From NCBI RefSeq assembly GCF_001746835.1, contig NZ_CP016094.1:2480001-2544000 (forward strand): DNA of 64,000 bases, given 5' to 3'. The notes under the pieces were generated by a model that was not told the origin of the DNA, made no database searches, and saw only the letters and a list, made by a program, of their open reading frames with translations. Both the position numbers and the translations under genes were made by a program. The first letter of the stretch is position 1, and each line of letters opens with the position of its first letter. This DNA comes from Lacunisphaera limnophila (GTDB taxonomy: Bacteria > Verrucomicrobiota > Verrucomicrobiia > Opitutales > Opitutaceae). Shown here piece after piece: positions 56,484-64,000 of this stretch.

Positions 56484-57821
56484 ATGCGCACCATCCTCGT
56501 TCTCGTCCGGAAGGATCTCGCCCTGTTTTTCCGCAACAAGGCGGCGGTTTCGCTGACCTTCCTCGTGCCCTTCGTCCTGATCTGGCTGTTTGGCATGGTG
56601 TTCGGGGTCAACCGCAAGGACAGCGGTCCGAGCGGCATCACGCTGGCCGTGATCAATGCCAGCAGCGATCCGGCGGCGGAAAAACTAGTCCAAGCCCTGC
56701 AGGCGGAGAAGACCTTCAAGGTGATCACCTCCTGGCCCGCCGCGGATGGGACGGAGCGGCCGCTGCGCGAAGAGGATCTCCTGCCGCTCATGCGGGCCAA
56801 CCACTTTCGTTTTGCGGTCGTGATCCCGGCCGACCTGATCAGCCCGACCGCGTTTGGCCTGCATCTGAAGATCTTTAACAACCCGCGCAATGAGATCGAA
56901 ACGCAGCTGGTCAACGGCATCCTCCAAAAGACGATCTTCGCCAACGTGCCGCAGTTGCTCGGCCAGTCCTTGATCGCGCGCGGCCGGGGGCTGATCGGTG
57001 CGTCGGAGCAGTCTGAGTTCAACCGGGGCATCGCGGATCAGGTCGCCAAGAGCTTCGGCGGGGATCCGACCGTGATTCTGCGCGGCATCGAGCAAGGGGA
57101 TTTCGGATTGGGGAAGGTGCTGGGCGGTAATGAAAACGGGAGCGGCTCCGCGACCTCCCTAATGGATCAGGCCCTGCGGATCGAGTCCGTCCAGGTGGCC
57201 GGGCAGGACGTGAAGTCGCCGGCGGCGACGCGCATCGTCGGCGGCTGGGCCATGCAATTTCTGCTCTTTGCGCTGAGCGGGGCGGCCACGGCATTGTTTT
57301 ATGAGCGGGACCACGGGATCTTTCACCGCATCCTTGCGGGGCCGGTCGGGCGCGCGCAGATCCTCTGGAGCAAATTCATCTACGGCATCTGCATCGGGAT
57401 GATCCAACTCATCGTGCTCTTCATTGGCGGACGGATCCTGTACGGGATCGATATCGAGAATCATTTCGGGATGCTGCTCCTCGTGTGCGTCTTTGCGGCG
57501 GCCGCGTGCACAGCCTTCGGGATGCTCCTGGCCGCAGTGACCAACTCGCCCGAGGCGGCCAGCGGCCTGGCCACCTTTTGCATCCTGCTGATGTGTGCCG
57601 TGGGCGGGGCGTGGTTTCCCGTGACTCTGATGCCGGAGGCCGTCCAGCAGTTCAGCAAGCTGACACTCGTCTACTGGGCGATGGAGGGTTTCGCCCAGGT
57701 TTTGTGGGCGGACGCGTCGCTGGGTGAATTGCTGCCGACGCTGGGCATCCTCGGCGGGATGACGGCAATCGTGATGACGATCGCCGTGTGGCGCTTCAAC
57801 CGGGGGAATATTTTCGGCTGA
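56484..57821 (+). CDS. ABC-2 type transporter permease
   Basis: The 445-residue permease has one N-terminal helix (about 22-42), a large extracytoplasmic domain (about 50-250) and five or six C-terminal helices (ILLMCAVGGAWFPVTLMPEAVQQF is the typical ABC-2 loop). It is of the YhhJ/YbhS kind. The substrate is unknown. It follows its ATPase directly. Confidence 0.9.
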   Translation: MRTILVLVRKDLALFFRNKAAVSLTFLVPFVLIWLFGMVFGVNRKDSGPSGITLAVINASSDPAAEKLVQALQAEKTFKVITSWPAADGTERPLREEDLLPLMRANHFRFAVVIPADLISPTAFGLHLKIFNNPRNEIETQLVNGILQKTIFANVPQLLGQSLIARGRGLIGASEQSEFNRGIADQVAKSFGGDPTVILRGIEQGDFGLGKVLGGNENGSGSATSLMDQALRIESVQVAGQDVKSPAATRIVGGWAMQFLLFALSGAATALFYERDHGIFHRILAGPVGRAQILWSKFIYGICIGMIQLIVLFIGGRILYGIDIENHFGMLLLVCVFAAAACTAFGMLLAAVTNSPEAASGLATFCILLMCAVGGAWFPVTLMPEAVQQFSKLTLVYWAMEGFAQVLWADASLGELLPTLGILGGMTAIVMTIAVWRFNRGNIFG

Positions 57822-57833
57822 AAACCTGAGGCC

Positions 57834-58142
57834 TTAACCGGCGGCCGGGGGCGGCGGAGTTTGCGCGGGGGGCGGGGCGGGAGGGGGCGTTTCGCCCTGA
57901 CCGATGGTCCCCAGGGGGCGGGGCTTCGGCGACGGGGGCGGTTCCTCCATGGCGCGACGGACTTCCTGTTCGACTCCGCTGGTGGCCTTCTTGAATTCGC
58001 GGACGGCCCGGCCGAAGCCACGGGCGAGGTCGGGCATCCGGTTGGCCCCAAAGAGCAGCAGGATCACAAACATGATCATGAGCAGCTCGGGACCGCCGAT
58101 GCCCTCAATGAAGGCGGGGGGTAGGGTAGGAAAGCCGGTCAT
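57834..58142 (-). CDS. tatA: TatA-type twin-arginine translocase subunit
   Basis: The 102-residue protein has the TatA/Hcf106 pattern: a short membrane helix (GGPELLMIMFVILLLFGA, 16-33), the hinge NRMPDLARGFGRAVREFKKA (amphipathic helix) and a long Pro-rich tail (about 65-102). No tatC lies in the window. It would form the pore for folded Tat substrates, such as the ActB subunit encoded in this window. ATG 58142 was chosen at the family start. Confidence 0.88.
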   Translation of the reverse strand: MTGFPTLPPAFIEGIGGPELLMIMFVILLLFGANRMPDLARGFGRAVREFKKATSGVEQEVRRAMEEPPPSPKPRPLGTIGQGETPPPAPPPAQTPPPPAAG

Positions 58143-58176
58143 GCTGGAAGAGAAGGTGGGGTTAATCCCGATAAAA

Positions 58177-59097
58177 TCAACCGAGCGAAATTTCGACGTA
58201 GAATTTCTGGGTCTGGCCCGGGGCGACGCTGTGCAGGCCGACCTTGGTCTCGGGCGCATTGGGCGGTCCCATCCAGGGCTCGATGCAATAGTACGGGGAC
58301 TTTTCGTCCGCGGTCCAGGTGACCACGGCCAGGTCCTTGGCGGTGCTGCCGGCCATGCTGGTGCGGAAGTAGAGGCGGTTGCCGGTGCCGGCCTCGGTGA
58401 CGGCGAAGACCTCCCGTTTCAGGCCGGTGTGGATCAGGTCGACGAGGTTCGGATTATCCAGGGTGGACCGGGTCTCGGTCTGGGGGCCGGCGGCGAGCTG
58501 ACCCTGCTCATCGCGTCGCAGGTGCTTGGTGGCGGTGGTCTCGAGCGTGTAGTCGCGACGGGTGCGGCCGGGGCTCCACGGCAGGGTGAAATAGAAGTGG
58601 TGGCCGGCCGACCAGGGCATGGGCGTGTTGCCCAGATTGGTCAGCTGCAGCTCGACGAACAGGGCGAGGGGGTCGAAACGGTAGCTCACGACGAATTCGT
58701 AGTCGTAGGGGTAGGCCGCCTTGGCGGCCTCGTCGGGCACGAACTGGGCGGAGAAGCCGCCCTCGTCGAGGCGGGTGAGGCGGAACTGACCCTGCCGCGC
58801 CAGGCCGTGCATGGGCATGGGGCGGCGCACCCCGTCCTCAGCCCGCCAATGGTGGATCTCGCCGCGGTCGTAGGTGCGGCCGTTGAAGGGAAAGAGGATC
58901 GGGTTGCCGCCGCGGATGCTCGCGATGGCATCCAGGTTGTCCACCTCGGGCCAGTACAGGATGTCGCGCACACTGCCGTCGCCGAGGGTGACGTTCCAGT
59001 TCATGAGCCGCGCGCCCTTTTCCGGCAGGGCGAGAAAGGACGAGGCGCCGACCTGCCACTTGAAGATTGTGTGCCCGAGATACGGGATGCGTTCCAT
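58177..59097 (-). CDS. Aldose 1-epimerase family protein
   Basis: The 306-residue protein has the galactose-mutarotase-like fold pattern: GGNPILFPFNGR, MPMHGLARQGQF (conserved His and Arg), SAGHHFYFTLP (second His) and CIEPWMGPPNA (catalytic Glu). It interconverts anomers of a hexose or hexose-6-phosphate. ATG 59097 (MERIPYLG) was chosen over a longer open frame. It is 34 bases upstream of tatA on the same strand. Confidence 0.87.
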   Translation of the reverse strand: MERIPYLGHTIFKWQVGASSFLALPEKGARLMNWNVTLGDGSVRDILYWPEVDNLDAIASIRGGNPILFPFNGRTYDRGEIHHWRAEDGVRRPMPMHGLARQGQFRLTRLDEGGFSAQFVPDEAAKAAYPYDYEFVVSYRFDPLALFVELQLTNLGNTPMPWSAGHHFYFTLPWSPGRTRRDYTLETTATKHLRRDEQGQLAAGPQTETRSTLDNPNLVDLIHTGLKREVFAVTEAGTGNRLYFRTSMAGSTAKDLAVVTWTADEKSPYYCIEPWMGPPNAPETKVGLHSVAPGQTQKFYVEISLG

Positions 59098-59251
59098 GGC
59101 TTGTTGGTAAAACGTAATGCCGCGTGTGTTCCAAGACAAAGTCGGACAATTTTCCGCCGGTGGGTTCGCGGCGGGTTAAACTTGAAAGAATCCAGCCAAT
59201 TGTAAGTTGGCCGCGCTTGCTACGCGTGGGAGGGAAGGTAGGCTGGCCGCG

Positions 59252-60658
59252 ATGTTTCGACAGCTGATCATGTTCGTAGTTTTGCTGGTGGCGTCCCTCG
59301 CTGGCCAGGCCCAGGAACCCGCCGCCACGGCCGCGCCCGCCGTTACGCCGAAGACGGTAGTCTATGTGATTCCGGTGCGGGACGAAATCAGCACTCCCAC
59401 GCTCTATATTCTCCGGCGGGGACTGAAGGAGGCGATCGAGCGCAAGGCCGACGTGGTGCTCCTCGACATGGACACCCCGGGTGGCGCGCTGGACAAGACT
59501 TTCGAGATCATGGAGGCGCTGGAGAAGTTCCCGGGGCTCAAGCTGACCTACGTGAACAAGGAGGCGATGTCGGCCGGGGCGTTCATCTCGGCCGCGACGG
59601 ATGAGATCTATTTCGCCCCCAGCTCCGTCATCGGCGCCGCGGCCCCGGTGCTGTCTACGGGGGGCGACGTGGACAAGACGATGAAACAGAAGATCGTCAG
59701 CTACCTGCGGGCCCGGGTGCGCGCCACCTCGGAAGGAAAAGGTTACCGCGGCCAGGCCATCGAGGCGATGATCGACGAGGATTTTGAATTCAAGATCGGG
59801 GACAAGGTGTTGAAACCCAAGGGTGAGTTGCTGTCCTTGACGGCCTCGGAGGCGATGCAGCCCTATGGTGAGCCGCCGCAGGCCCTGCTGGGTGCGGGCA
59901 AGGCGGCGGACATCGCCGCCTTGCTGGCCGGAAAATACGGCGCGGGGAATTACACGGTGCATCAATTTGAGGTCACCTGGTCGGAAAAGGTGGCCCAATA
60001 TCTCAATGCTATCGCCCCGATCCTGATGGGGCTCGGCATGCTCGCCCTGTTTGTGGAATTCAAGACCCCGGGCTTCGGTTGGCCGGGCATCGCGGGGCTG
60101 GTCATGCTGGGGGTCGTGTTTCTCGGACATTACGTGGCCGGTTTTTCGGGCCACGAGCCGGTGCTGCTTTTTGCCCTCGGCCTGCTGCTCATCTCGGTGG
60201 AACTGTTCTTTTTCCCGGGTCTGGTCGTGGCGGGCGTCACCGGGGCGGCGATGGTCCTCGGGTCGTTAGTCTGGGCCATGGCGGATATCTGGCCGCATGA
60301 GCCGATCCGGTTTTCACGGGAGCTTTTCCTGGGGCCGCTGCAAAATCTCGGGCTGGCGCTGGTGATCACGGCCGCCTTGGCCGCCGCGTTGCTGCGCTAC
60401 CTGCCCCGGGCTTGGTTCTGGGACAAGATGGTGCTCGCGACCGCGATTGCCGGGACGTCCGGCGAACCGGTGACCAATGATCCCCTGATCGGCGCGGTGG
60501 GCGTGACGGTGACCCCGATGTTCCCCAGCGGCGAGGTCGCGATCGACGGACGCCGCTATGAAGCCAAGCTGGCCCTGGGCCACGTGGCGGCCGGCACCCC
60601 GGTGGTGGTGTTGGGCCGGGAAGGATTTGCCCTGCTGGTCGAACCCAAAATCTCATGA
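59252..60658 (+). CDS. NfeD1b-type membrane serine protease
   Basis: The 468-residue protein has a signal/anchor (about 3-19), a ClpP-class protease domain (about 35-235) with the nucleophile S107 in EAMSAGAF and lysine candidates K145 or K147, then about four or five membrane helices (about 250-390) and a C-terminal OB-fold NfeD domain (LIGAVGVTVTPMFPSGEVAIDGRRYEAK). Relatives cleave stomatin-type proteins. It overlaps the short NfeD gene by 4 bases and heads a flotillin operon. ATG 59252 starts the signal sequence. Confidence 0.88.
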   Translation: MFRQLIMFVVLLVASLAGQAQEPAATAAPAVTPKTVVYVIPVRDEISTPTLYILRRGLKEAIERKADVVLLDMDTPGGALDKTFEIMEALEKFPGLKLTYVNKEAMSAGAFISAATDEIYFAPSSVIGAAAPVLSTGGDVDKTMKQKIVSYLRARVRATSEGKGYRGQAIEAMIDEDFEFKIGDKVLKPKGELLSLTASEAMQPYGEPPQALLGAGKAADIAALLAGKYGAGNYTVHQFEVTWSEKVAQYLNAIAPILMGLGMLALFVEFKTPGFGWPGIAGLVMLGVVFLGHYVAGFSGHEPVLLFALGLLLISVELFFFPGLVVAGVTGAAMVLGSLVWAMADIWPHEPIRFSRELFLGPLQNLGLALVITAALAAALLRYLPRAWFWDKMVLATAIAGTSGEPVTNDPLIGAVGVTVTPMFPSGEVAIDGRRYEAKLALGHVAAGTPVVVLGREGFALLVEPKIS

Positions 60659-61122
60659 CCGCCATCATCCTCTTCTTTGCCCTTGGGCTGGTGCTGCTGT
60701 TTTTCGAGGTTGTTGTGCCCGGGGCCATCCTGGGCATCATCGGCGGCATCTTCATGCTCATCGGCTGCGGGCTGGCCTTCACGGCGTATGGAGTGGGCGG
60801 GGGCGCGCTGGCGGTCCTCGTGGCCGTGCTGCTCCTCGGGCTGACCTTCTATCTGGAATTTTATGTCCTGCCTCGCACCCGGATCGGTCGAAAAATGTTC
60901 CTCGACAGCACGGTGCGGGGCGCCAGCCATCAGCCGCCCGCCCAGGCGGCCGACGTGGTCGGCCAGCTGGGCGAAGCCTTGACCCCGTTGGCACCGTCGG
61001 GCTTCGTCCTGATCGGCGGCAAACGCTACGAAGCGGCGTCGCAAAGCGGCCTGCTCCCCAAAGGCGCCCCCGTCAAGGTGGTGGGCGTCGACACTTTCCG
61101 CCTTACTGTTTCCAAACCCTAA
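60655..61122 (+). CDS. Short NfeD-like protein
   Basis: The 155-residue protein has two or three membrane helices (about 3-75) and a C-terminal OB-fold domain (VGQLGEALTPLAPSGFVLIGGKRYEA). This is the NfeD1a-like form without a protease. The start overlaps the protease stop (ATGA). It probably assists or replaces the protease's NfeD domain in binding the flotillin. Confidence 0.87.
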   Translation: MTAIILFFALGLVLLFFEVVVPGAILGIIGGIFMLIGCGLAFTAYGVGGGALAVLVAVLLLGLTFYLEFYVLPRTRIGRKMFLDSTVRGASHQPPAQAADVVGQLGEALTPLAPSGFVLIGGKRYEAASQSGLLPKGAPVKVVGVDTFRLTVSKP

Positions 61123-61134
61123 ATTCCTCCCCTT

Positions 61135-62139
61135 ATGCAATCATTCGGAATCGTCGGTATCGTTATCGTCATCGTCGCCGCCCTCGTGCTGGTCGGCATC
61201 TTCTGGTCCTTTTTCGGCGTGTGGATTCGCGCCTGGCTGGCCGGTGCGCCGGTCGGCTTGGTCACCTTGGTGGCCATGCGGCTGCGGCAGGTTCCCCACG
61301 GCGTGATGGTGGATGCGCGCATCCGGGCGACCAAGGCCGGCATCCAGCTGTCCATCGACGACATCGAGGCGCAGTACCTGGCCGGCGGCAATGTGCTCGC
61401 GTGCGTGCACGCGCTCATCGCGGCCCAAAAGGCCGGCATTGCGCTCGATTGGAACCGCGCCTGCGCGATCGATCTCGCGACGAAGGGCTCGGGCAAATCC
61501 GTGGAGGAGGCCGTGCGCACCTCGGTCGACCCGAAGGTGATCGACTGCCCGAATCCCGAGGGTGGCCGGACGACCATCGACGGCGTGGCCAAGGACGGCA
61601 TCCAGGTGAAGGTCAAGGCACGCGTGACGGTCCGCACCAACCTGGACCGGTTCGTCGGCGGCGCCAAGGAAGACACGATCATCGCCCGCGTGGGTGAAGG
61701 CATCGTCTCGACCATCGGCTCGTCCGAGAGCTACAAGGTCGTGCTCGAGTCGCCGGACAGCATTTCCAAGACCGTGCTGGCGCGCGGCCTCGACGTGGGC
61801 ACGGCGTTTGAAATCCTTTCGATCGACATCGCCGACGTGGACGTCGGCGAGAACGTCGGCGCCAAGCTGCAGGAAGCGCAGGCCGAGGCGAACAAGAGCA
61901 TTGCGCAGGCGCAGGCGGAAATCCGGCGCGCGGCCGCCGTGGCGGTCGAGCAGGAGATGAAGGCCCGCGTGCAGGAGATGCAGGCGGAGGTCGTGCGGGC
62001 CCAGGCGCAGATCCCGCTGGCGATGGCCGAGGCCTTCCGTTCCGGCCGGCTTGGCGTCATGGACTATTACAAGATGGAGAACATCCAATCTGACACCGCC
62101 ATGCGTGGTTCCATCGCTAATCCCGAGGGCAAGAAGTAA
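61135..62139 (+). CDS. floA: Flotillin-like protein FloA
   Basis: The 334-residue SPFH protein has an N-terminal membrane segment (about 5-28), the FloA-specific core ([58 protein letters not shown]) and a C-terminal Ala/Gln/Glu coiled coil ([29 protein letters not shown]). It oligomerises into membrane microdomains. It lies 12 bases after the NfeD gene, a standard pairing. Confidence 0.93.
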   Translation: MQSFGIVGIVIVIVAALVLVGIFWSFFGVWIRAWLAGAPVGLVTLVAMRLRQVPHGVMVDARIRATKAGIQLSIDDIEAQYLAGGNVLACVHALIAAQKAGIALDWNRACAIDLATKGSGKSVEEAVRTSVDPKVIDCPNPEGGRTTIDGVAKDGIQVKVKARVTVRTNLDRFVGGAKEDTIIARVGEGIVSTIGSSESYKVVLESPDSISKTVLARGLDVGTAFEILSIDIADVDVGENVGAKLQEAQAEANKSIAQAQAEIRRAAAVAVEQEMKARVQEMQAEVVRAQAQIPLAMAEAFRSGRLGVMDYYKMENIQSDTAMRGSIANPEGKK

Positions 62140-62190
62140 GGGTGGGGAAACCCCTCCTGCGACACTCTGCCACCTCCGCTATTCCGACCC

Positions 62191-62760
62191 ATGAAATGGA
62201 TCCAATGGCTCATCGATAACGCCTGGACGGTGATCATCGTCGGCACCGTCCTGGCGCAGATGCTCCAGGCGGTTTTCAAGAAGAAGGGCGGGGATCCGAC
62301 GGTGGGGGAGGAGCCGCCCAAGGAATACGAATTCGAGGATCCCGAGCTGGCGGAGCGGACGCGGCAGATCCGCGCGGAGATCCAGCGCAAGATCGAGCAG
62401 CGGACGCGCGGACAGGAAGAGGCTCCCCCGCTGGTCGTGGAGGCCACGCCACCGCCCGTCATCCGGGAGGTCGTCGTGACGCGTGACGCCGAGGCGGCGG
62501 GCTACACCCGCGCCGAATCGCAACGTCAGGCGGAGATTCTGGAGCAGCAGGCGGTTTGGGCGGAAAAATTAAAGGAAGCGCAACGCCTGAAGGCATCGAT
62601 TGAGAAGCGCACACTATTCGAGTCGGCCACGGCCGACCATTCCAACGACGCGAGGACCTTGAGTCGCGGCGGTCTGATCACCGAGTTGCGCACGCCGGAG
62701 GCCTTGCGACGGGCTTTTGTCCTGCGTGAGGTGCTTGGTCCGCCGGTGGCGCTGCGATAG
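62191..62760 (+). CDS. Membrane-anchored coiled-coil protein downstream of floA
   Basis: The 189-residue protein has one N-terminal helix (about 9-28), charged coiled-coil segments (ELAERTRQIRAEIQRKIEQRTRGQEE and SQRQAEILEQQAVWAEKLKEAQRLKAS) and the C-terminal motif ALRRAFVLREVLGPPVALR. I do not recognise a named family. The short distance to floA (51 bases) suggests cotranscription and a role with the microdomain. Confidence 0.72.
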   Translation: MKWIQWLIDNAWTVIIVGTVLAQMLQAVFKKKGGDPTVGEEPPKEYEFEDPELAERTRQIRAEIQRKIEQRTRGQEEAPPLVVEATPPPVIREVVVTRDAEAAGYTRAESQRQAEILEQQAVWAEKLKEAQRLKASIEKRTLFESATADHSNDARTLSRGGLITELRTPEALRRAFVLREVLGPPVALR

Positions 62761-62805
62761 AACGCCGGCCCGGTGCGGGTTAGAACCCGGCGCCAGGCGC
62801 GGGGG

Positions 62806-63543
62806 TTAATCCAGCGCGAAGCGGCCGTAGCCGTCGAGCGGGACCGGGTAGCTGCGGCCGTTGACCTCCATGCGGAGGTTCTTGCCGGCCTCAACGGTGA
62901 TGAGGAGCTTGCCCTGCTTCTTGAAGGACTTGGTCTCACCCTTGACGAGCGCACCATTGTAGAGGGTGGCGCCGTCGAAATCCTGGACGACCTTGACGCG
63001 CGTGGCTTCCACGGCGGTGAGGGTGAGGGTCTGGGCCGGATCGGCCTGAACGGTGGGCGCTGGCGGCTCGGCGGCCGCCACCGGTTTGGCCGGCGTGCTG
63101 GAGAACAGCACGTTGATGAGGAGAATGACGACGACGATGACGACGATGGCGCCACCACCGAGGAGGCCGAACTTGAGAAGCATGGCCTTGTCCCGGGCGG
63201 CCTGGCTGCTGGTGGCGGTTTCGCCGCTCTCCTGGCTGCGGGCCTCGCCGGCGCCGAAATCCACCCGCCCGAGCGGCTCGCGTTGTTCCCGGCGGGCCGG
63301 TTTGCCGTCGCGGACGAGGGTGGCGTCGACCTCGCTCACCAGGCGCTCGGGATCGAGTTCAAGGTAGCGGGCGTAGGTGCGGACGAAGCCACGGATGTAG
63401 AGGGCGGGCAGGTCGATGTCGAAGGAGTTGGCCTCGAATTTCTGCAGGTAGTCACCGCGGATCTTGGTGTGCTCCGCGGCCTCGCGGATCGAGATGCCCT
63501 TGCGCTTGCGCGCCTCCTCGAGTCGTTCGCCGATGGTCTGCAT
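62806..63543 (-). CDS. rodZ: RodZ-like cytoskeletal/cell-shape protein
   Basis: The 245-residue protein has an N-terminal HTH_25 domain (IGERLEEARKRKGISIREAAEHTKIRGDYLQKFEANSFD, 4-42), then a charged linker, one membrane helix (about 131-153) and a periplasmic DUF4115 beta domain (LTAVEATRVKVVQDFDGATLYNGALVKGE). This matches RodZ, which links MreB to the peptidoglycan elongation machinery. It is divergent from the floA operon and just upstream of ftsK on the same strand in map order. Confidence 0.85.
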   Translation of the reverse strand: MQTIGERLEEARKRKGISIREAAEHTKIRGDYLQKFEANSFDIDLPALYIRGFVRTYARYLELDPERLVSEVDATLVRDGKPARREQREPLGRVDFGAGEARSQESGETATSSQAARDKAMLLKFGLLGGGAIVVIVVVILLINVLFSSTPAKPVAAAEPPAPTVQADPAQTLTLTAVEATRVKVVQDFDGATLYNGALVKGETKSFKKQGKLLITVEAGKNLRMEVNGRSYPVPLDGYGRFALD

Positions 63544-63626
63544 GGGAATTGGTTAGGAAAGGAGGCGGGGCATGTCACCACGAAACGCGCGCCCGGGGTG
63601 AAAATCAGCGTGAAACCGGACCGGGC

Positions 63627-64000
63627 TCAGGGCTGGTAGGTGTCGAGATCGACCAGGATCTCGCGGGGCGAGGAGCCGTTCTCCGGGCCGACGATGCCCT
63701 TTTGCTCCATCAGGTCCATGATGCGGGCGGCGCGGTTGTAGCCGATGCGCAGGCGGCGCTGCATCATCGAGGTGGACGCGCGGCGCGTGGACTTCAGGAC
63801 ATCATAGGCCTGGGCGAAGAGGTCGCCGTCGTCGCCCATGTCGCCGTCGTCCTCGCCTTCCTCATCCTCGTCGTCCTCGCGGGCGGCGCGGTCGATCTGC
63901 TGCTGGACGGCCTGGGCGTACTGGGGCGGCCCGTTCTTCTTGAGGAACTCGACGATTTCCTGGACTTCCTCGTCGGCGACGAAGGCGCCCTGGGCGCGCA
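63627..64000 (-). CDS. ftsK: DNA translocase FtsK, C-terminal part (partial)
   Basis: The gene enters from the right edge; only the last 123 codons are present. The segment QGAFVADEEVQEIVEFLK and the gamma winged-helix domain (TSMMQRRLRIGYNRAARIMDLMEQKGIVGP) are diagnostic of FtsK/SpoIIIE, the KOPS-reading domain. Between them is an acidic stretch (EDDEDEEGEDDGD). FtsK pumps chromosomal DNA at the septum. The remaining domains lie beyond position 64000. Confidence 0.93.
   Translation of the reverse strand, partial: RAQGAFVADEEVQEIVEFLKKNGPPQYAQAVQQQIDRAAREDDEDEEGEDDGDMGDDGDLFAQAYDVLKSTRRASTSMMQRRLRIGYNRAARIMDLMEQKGIVGPENGSSPREILVDLDTYQP

Overview
The window is GC-rich, densely coded bacterial chromosome, with about 57 supported protein genes on both strands and short gaps. 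I saw no rRNA, tRNA, CRISPR array, insertion sequence or phage module. The gene content (an Alternative Complex III operon, a polyphosphate glucokinase, a sigma/PDZ cassette, a long adenylate-kinase-like protein) fits Verrucomicrobiota, most likely Opitutaceae. That assignment is inferred from family content; no marker gene was compared.

Region 1 (1-10.7 kb) is a surface-polysaccharide locus. It holds a WecA/WbpL-type phosphoglycosyl transferase and an NDP-sugar tailoring cassette: Gfo/Idh/MocA oxidoreductase, formyltransferase, cupin, sugar C-methyltransferase and PIG-L deacetylase. A large polytopic membrane protein, a WbpM/FlaA1-type dehydratase and a polysaccharide ABC exporter permease without its ATPase complete it. 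Region 2 (10.8-15.3 kb) is a TolC / membrane-fusion protein / FtsX permease / ATPase export operon.

Region 3 (15.6-26.5 kb) is the most striking. The operon actABCDEF encodes Alternative Complex III (quinol:cytochrome c oxidoreductase). It runs directly into a small membrane protein, a CcoN-like heme-copper oxidase subunit I, a CcoO-like cytochrome and a membrane-anchored monoheme cytochrome, and ends at a strong terminator. The CcoN-like protein keeps the fold signature but has lost nearly all heme and CuB histidines, and the CcoO-like protein has lost its expected axial methionine. It looks like a catalytically dead oxidase core fixed to ACIII.

Region 4 (26.7-38.2 kb) has a DUF4412 protein, a hotdog thioesterase, an AGE-family epimerase and a compact minus-strand set (TesA-like esterase, beta-barrel protein, cupredoxin-like protein, HAMP adenylate cyclase). 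This set is divergent from ybbA-ybbP. A SlyD-like FKBP and polyphosphate glucokinase follow. Region 5 (38.5-45.5 kb) is a MacAB-like exporter with one ATPase, two different permeases and a TPR protein.

Region 6 (45.5-55.3 kb) has an extended adenylate-kinase-like protein, a U32 peptidase/RlhA-like protein, a LysR regulator divergent from a tiny membrane protein, an ECF sigma / membrane protein / PDZ operon, a DUF4199 protein, an AIM24-family gene with a probable C-terminal frameshift, an Smr protein and a small secreted protein. Region 7 (55.5-64 kb) has an ABC-2 exporter pair, tatA, an aldose epimerase, an NfeD-NfeD-FloA membrane-microdomain operon, a RodZ-like protein and the 3' end of ftsK. 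TatA is relevant to region 3 because ActB carries a twin-arginine signal.
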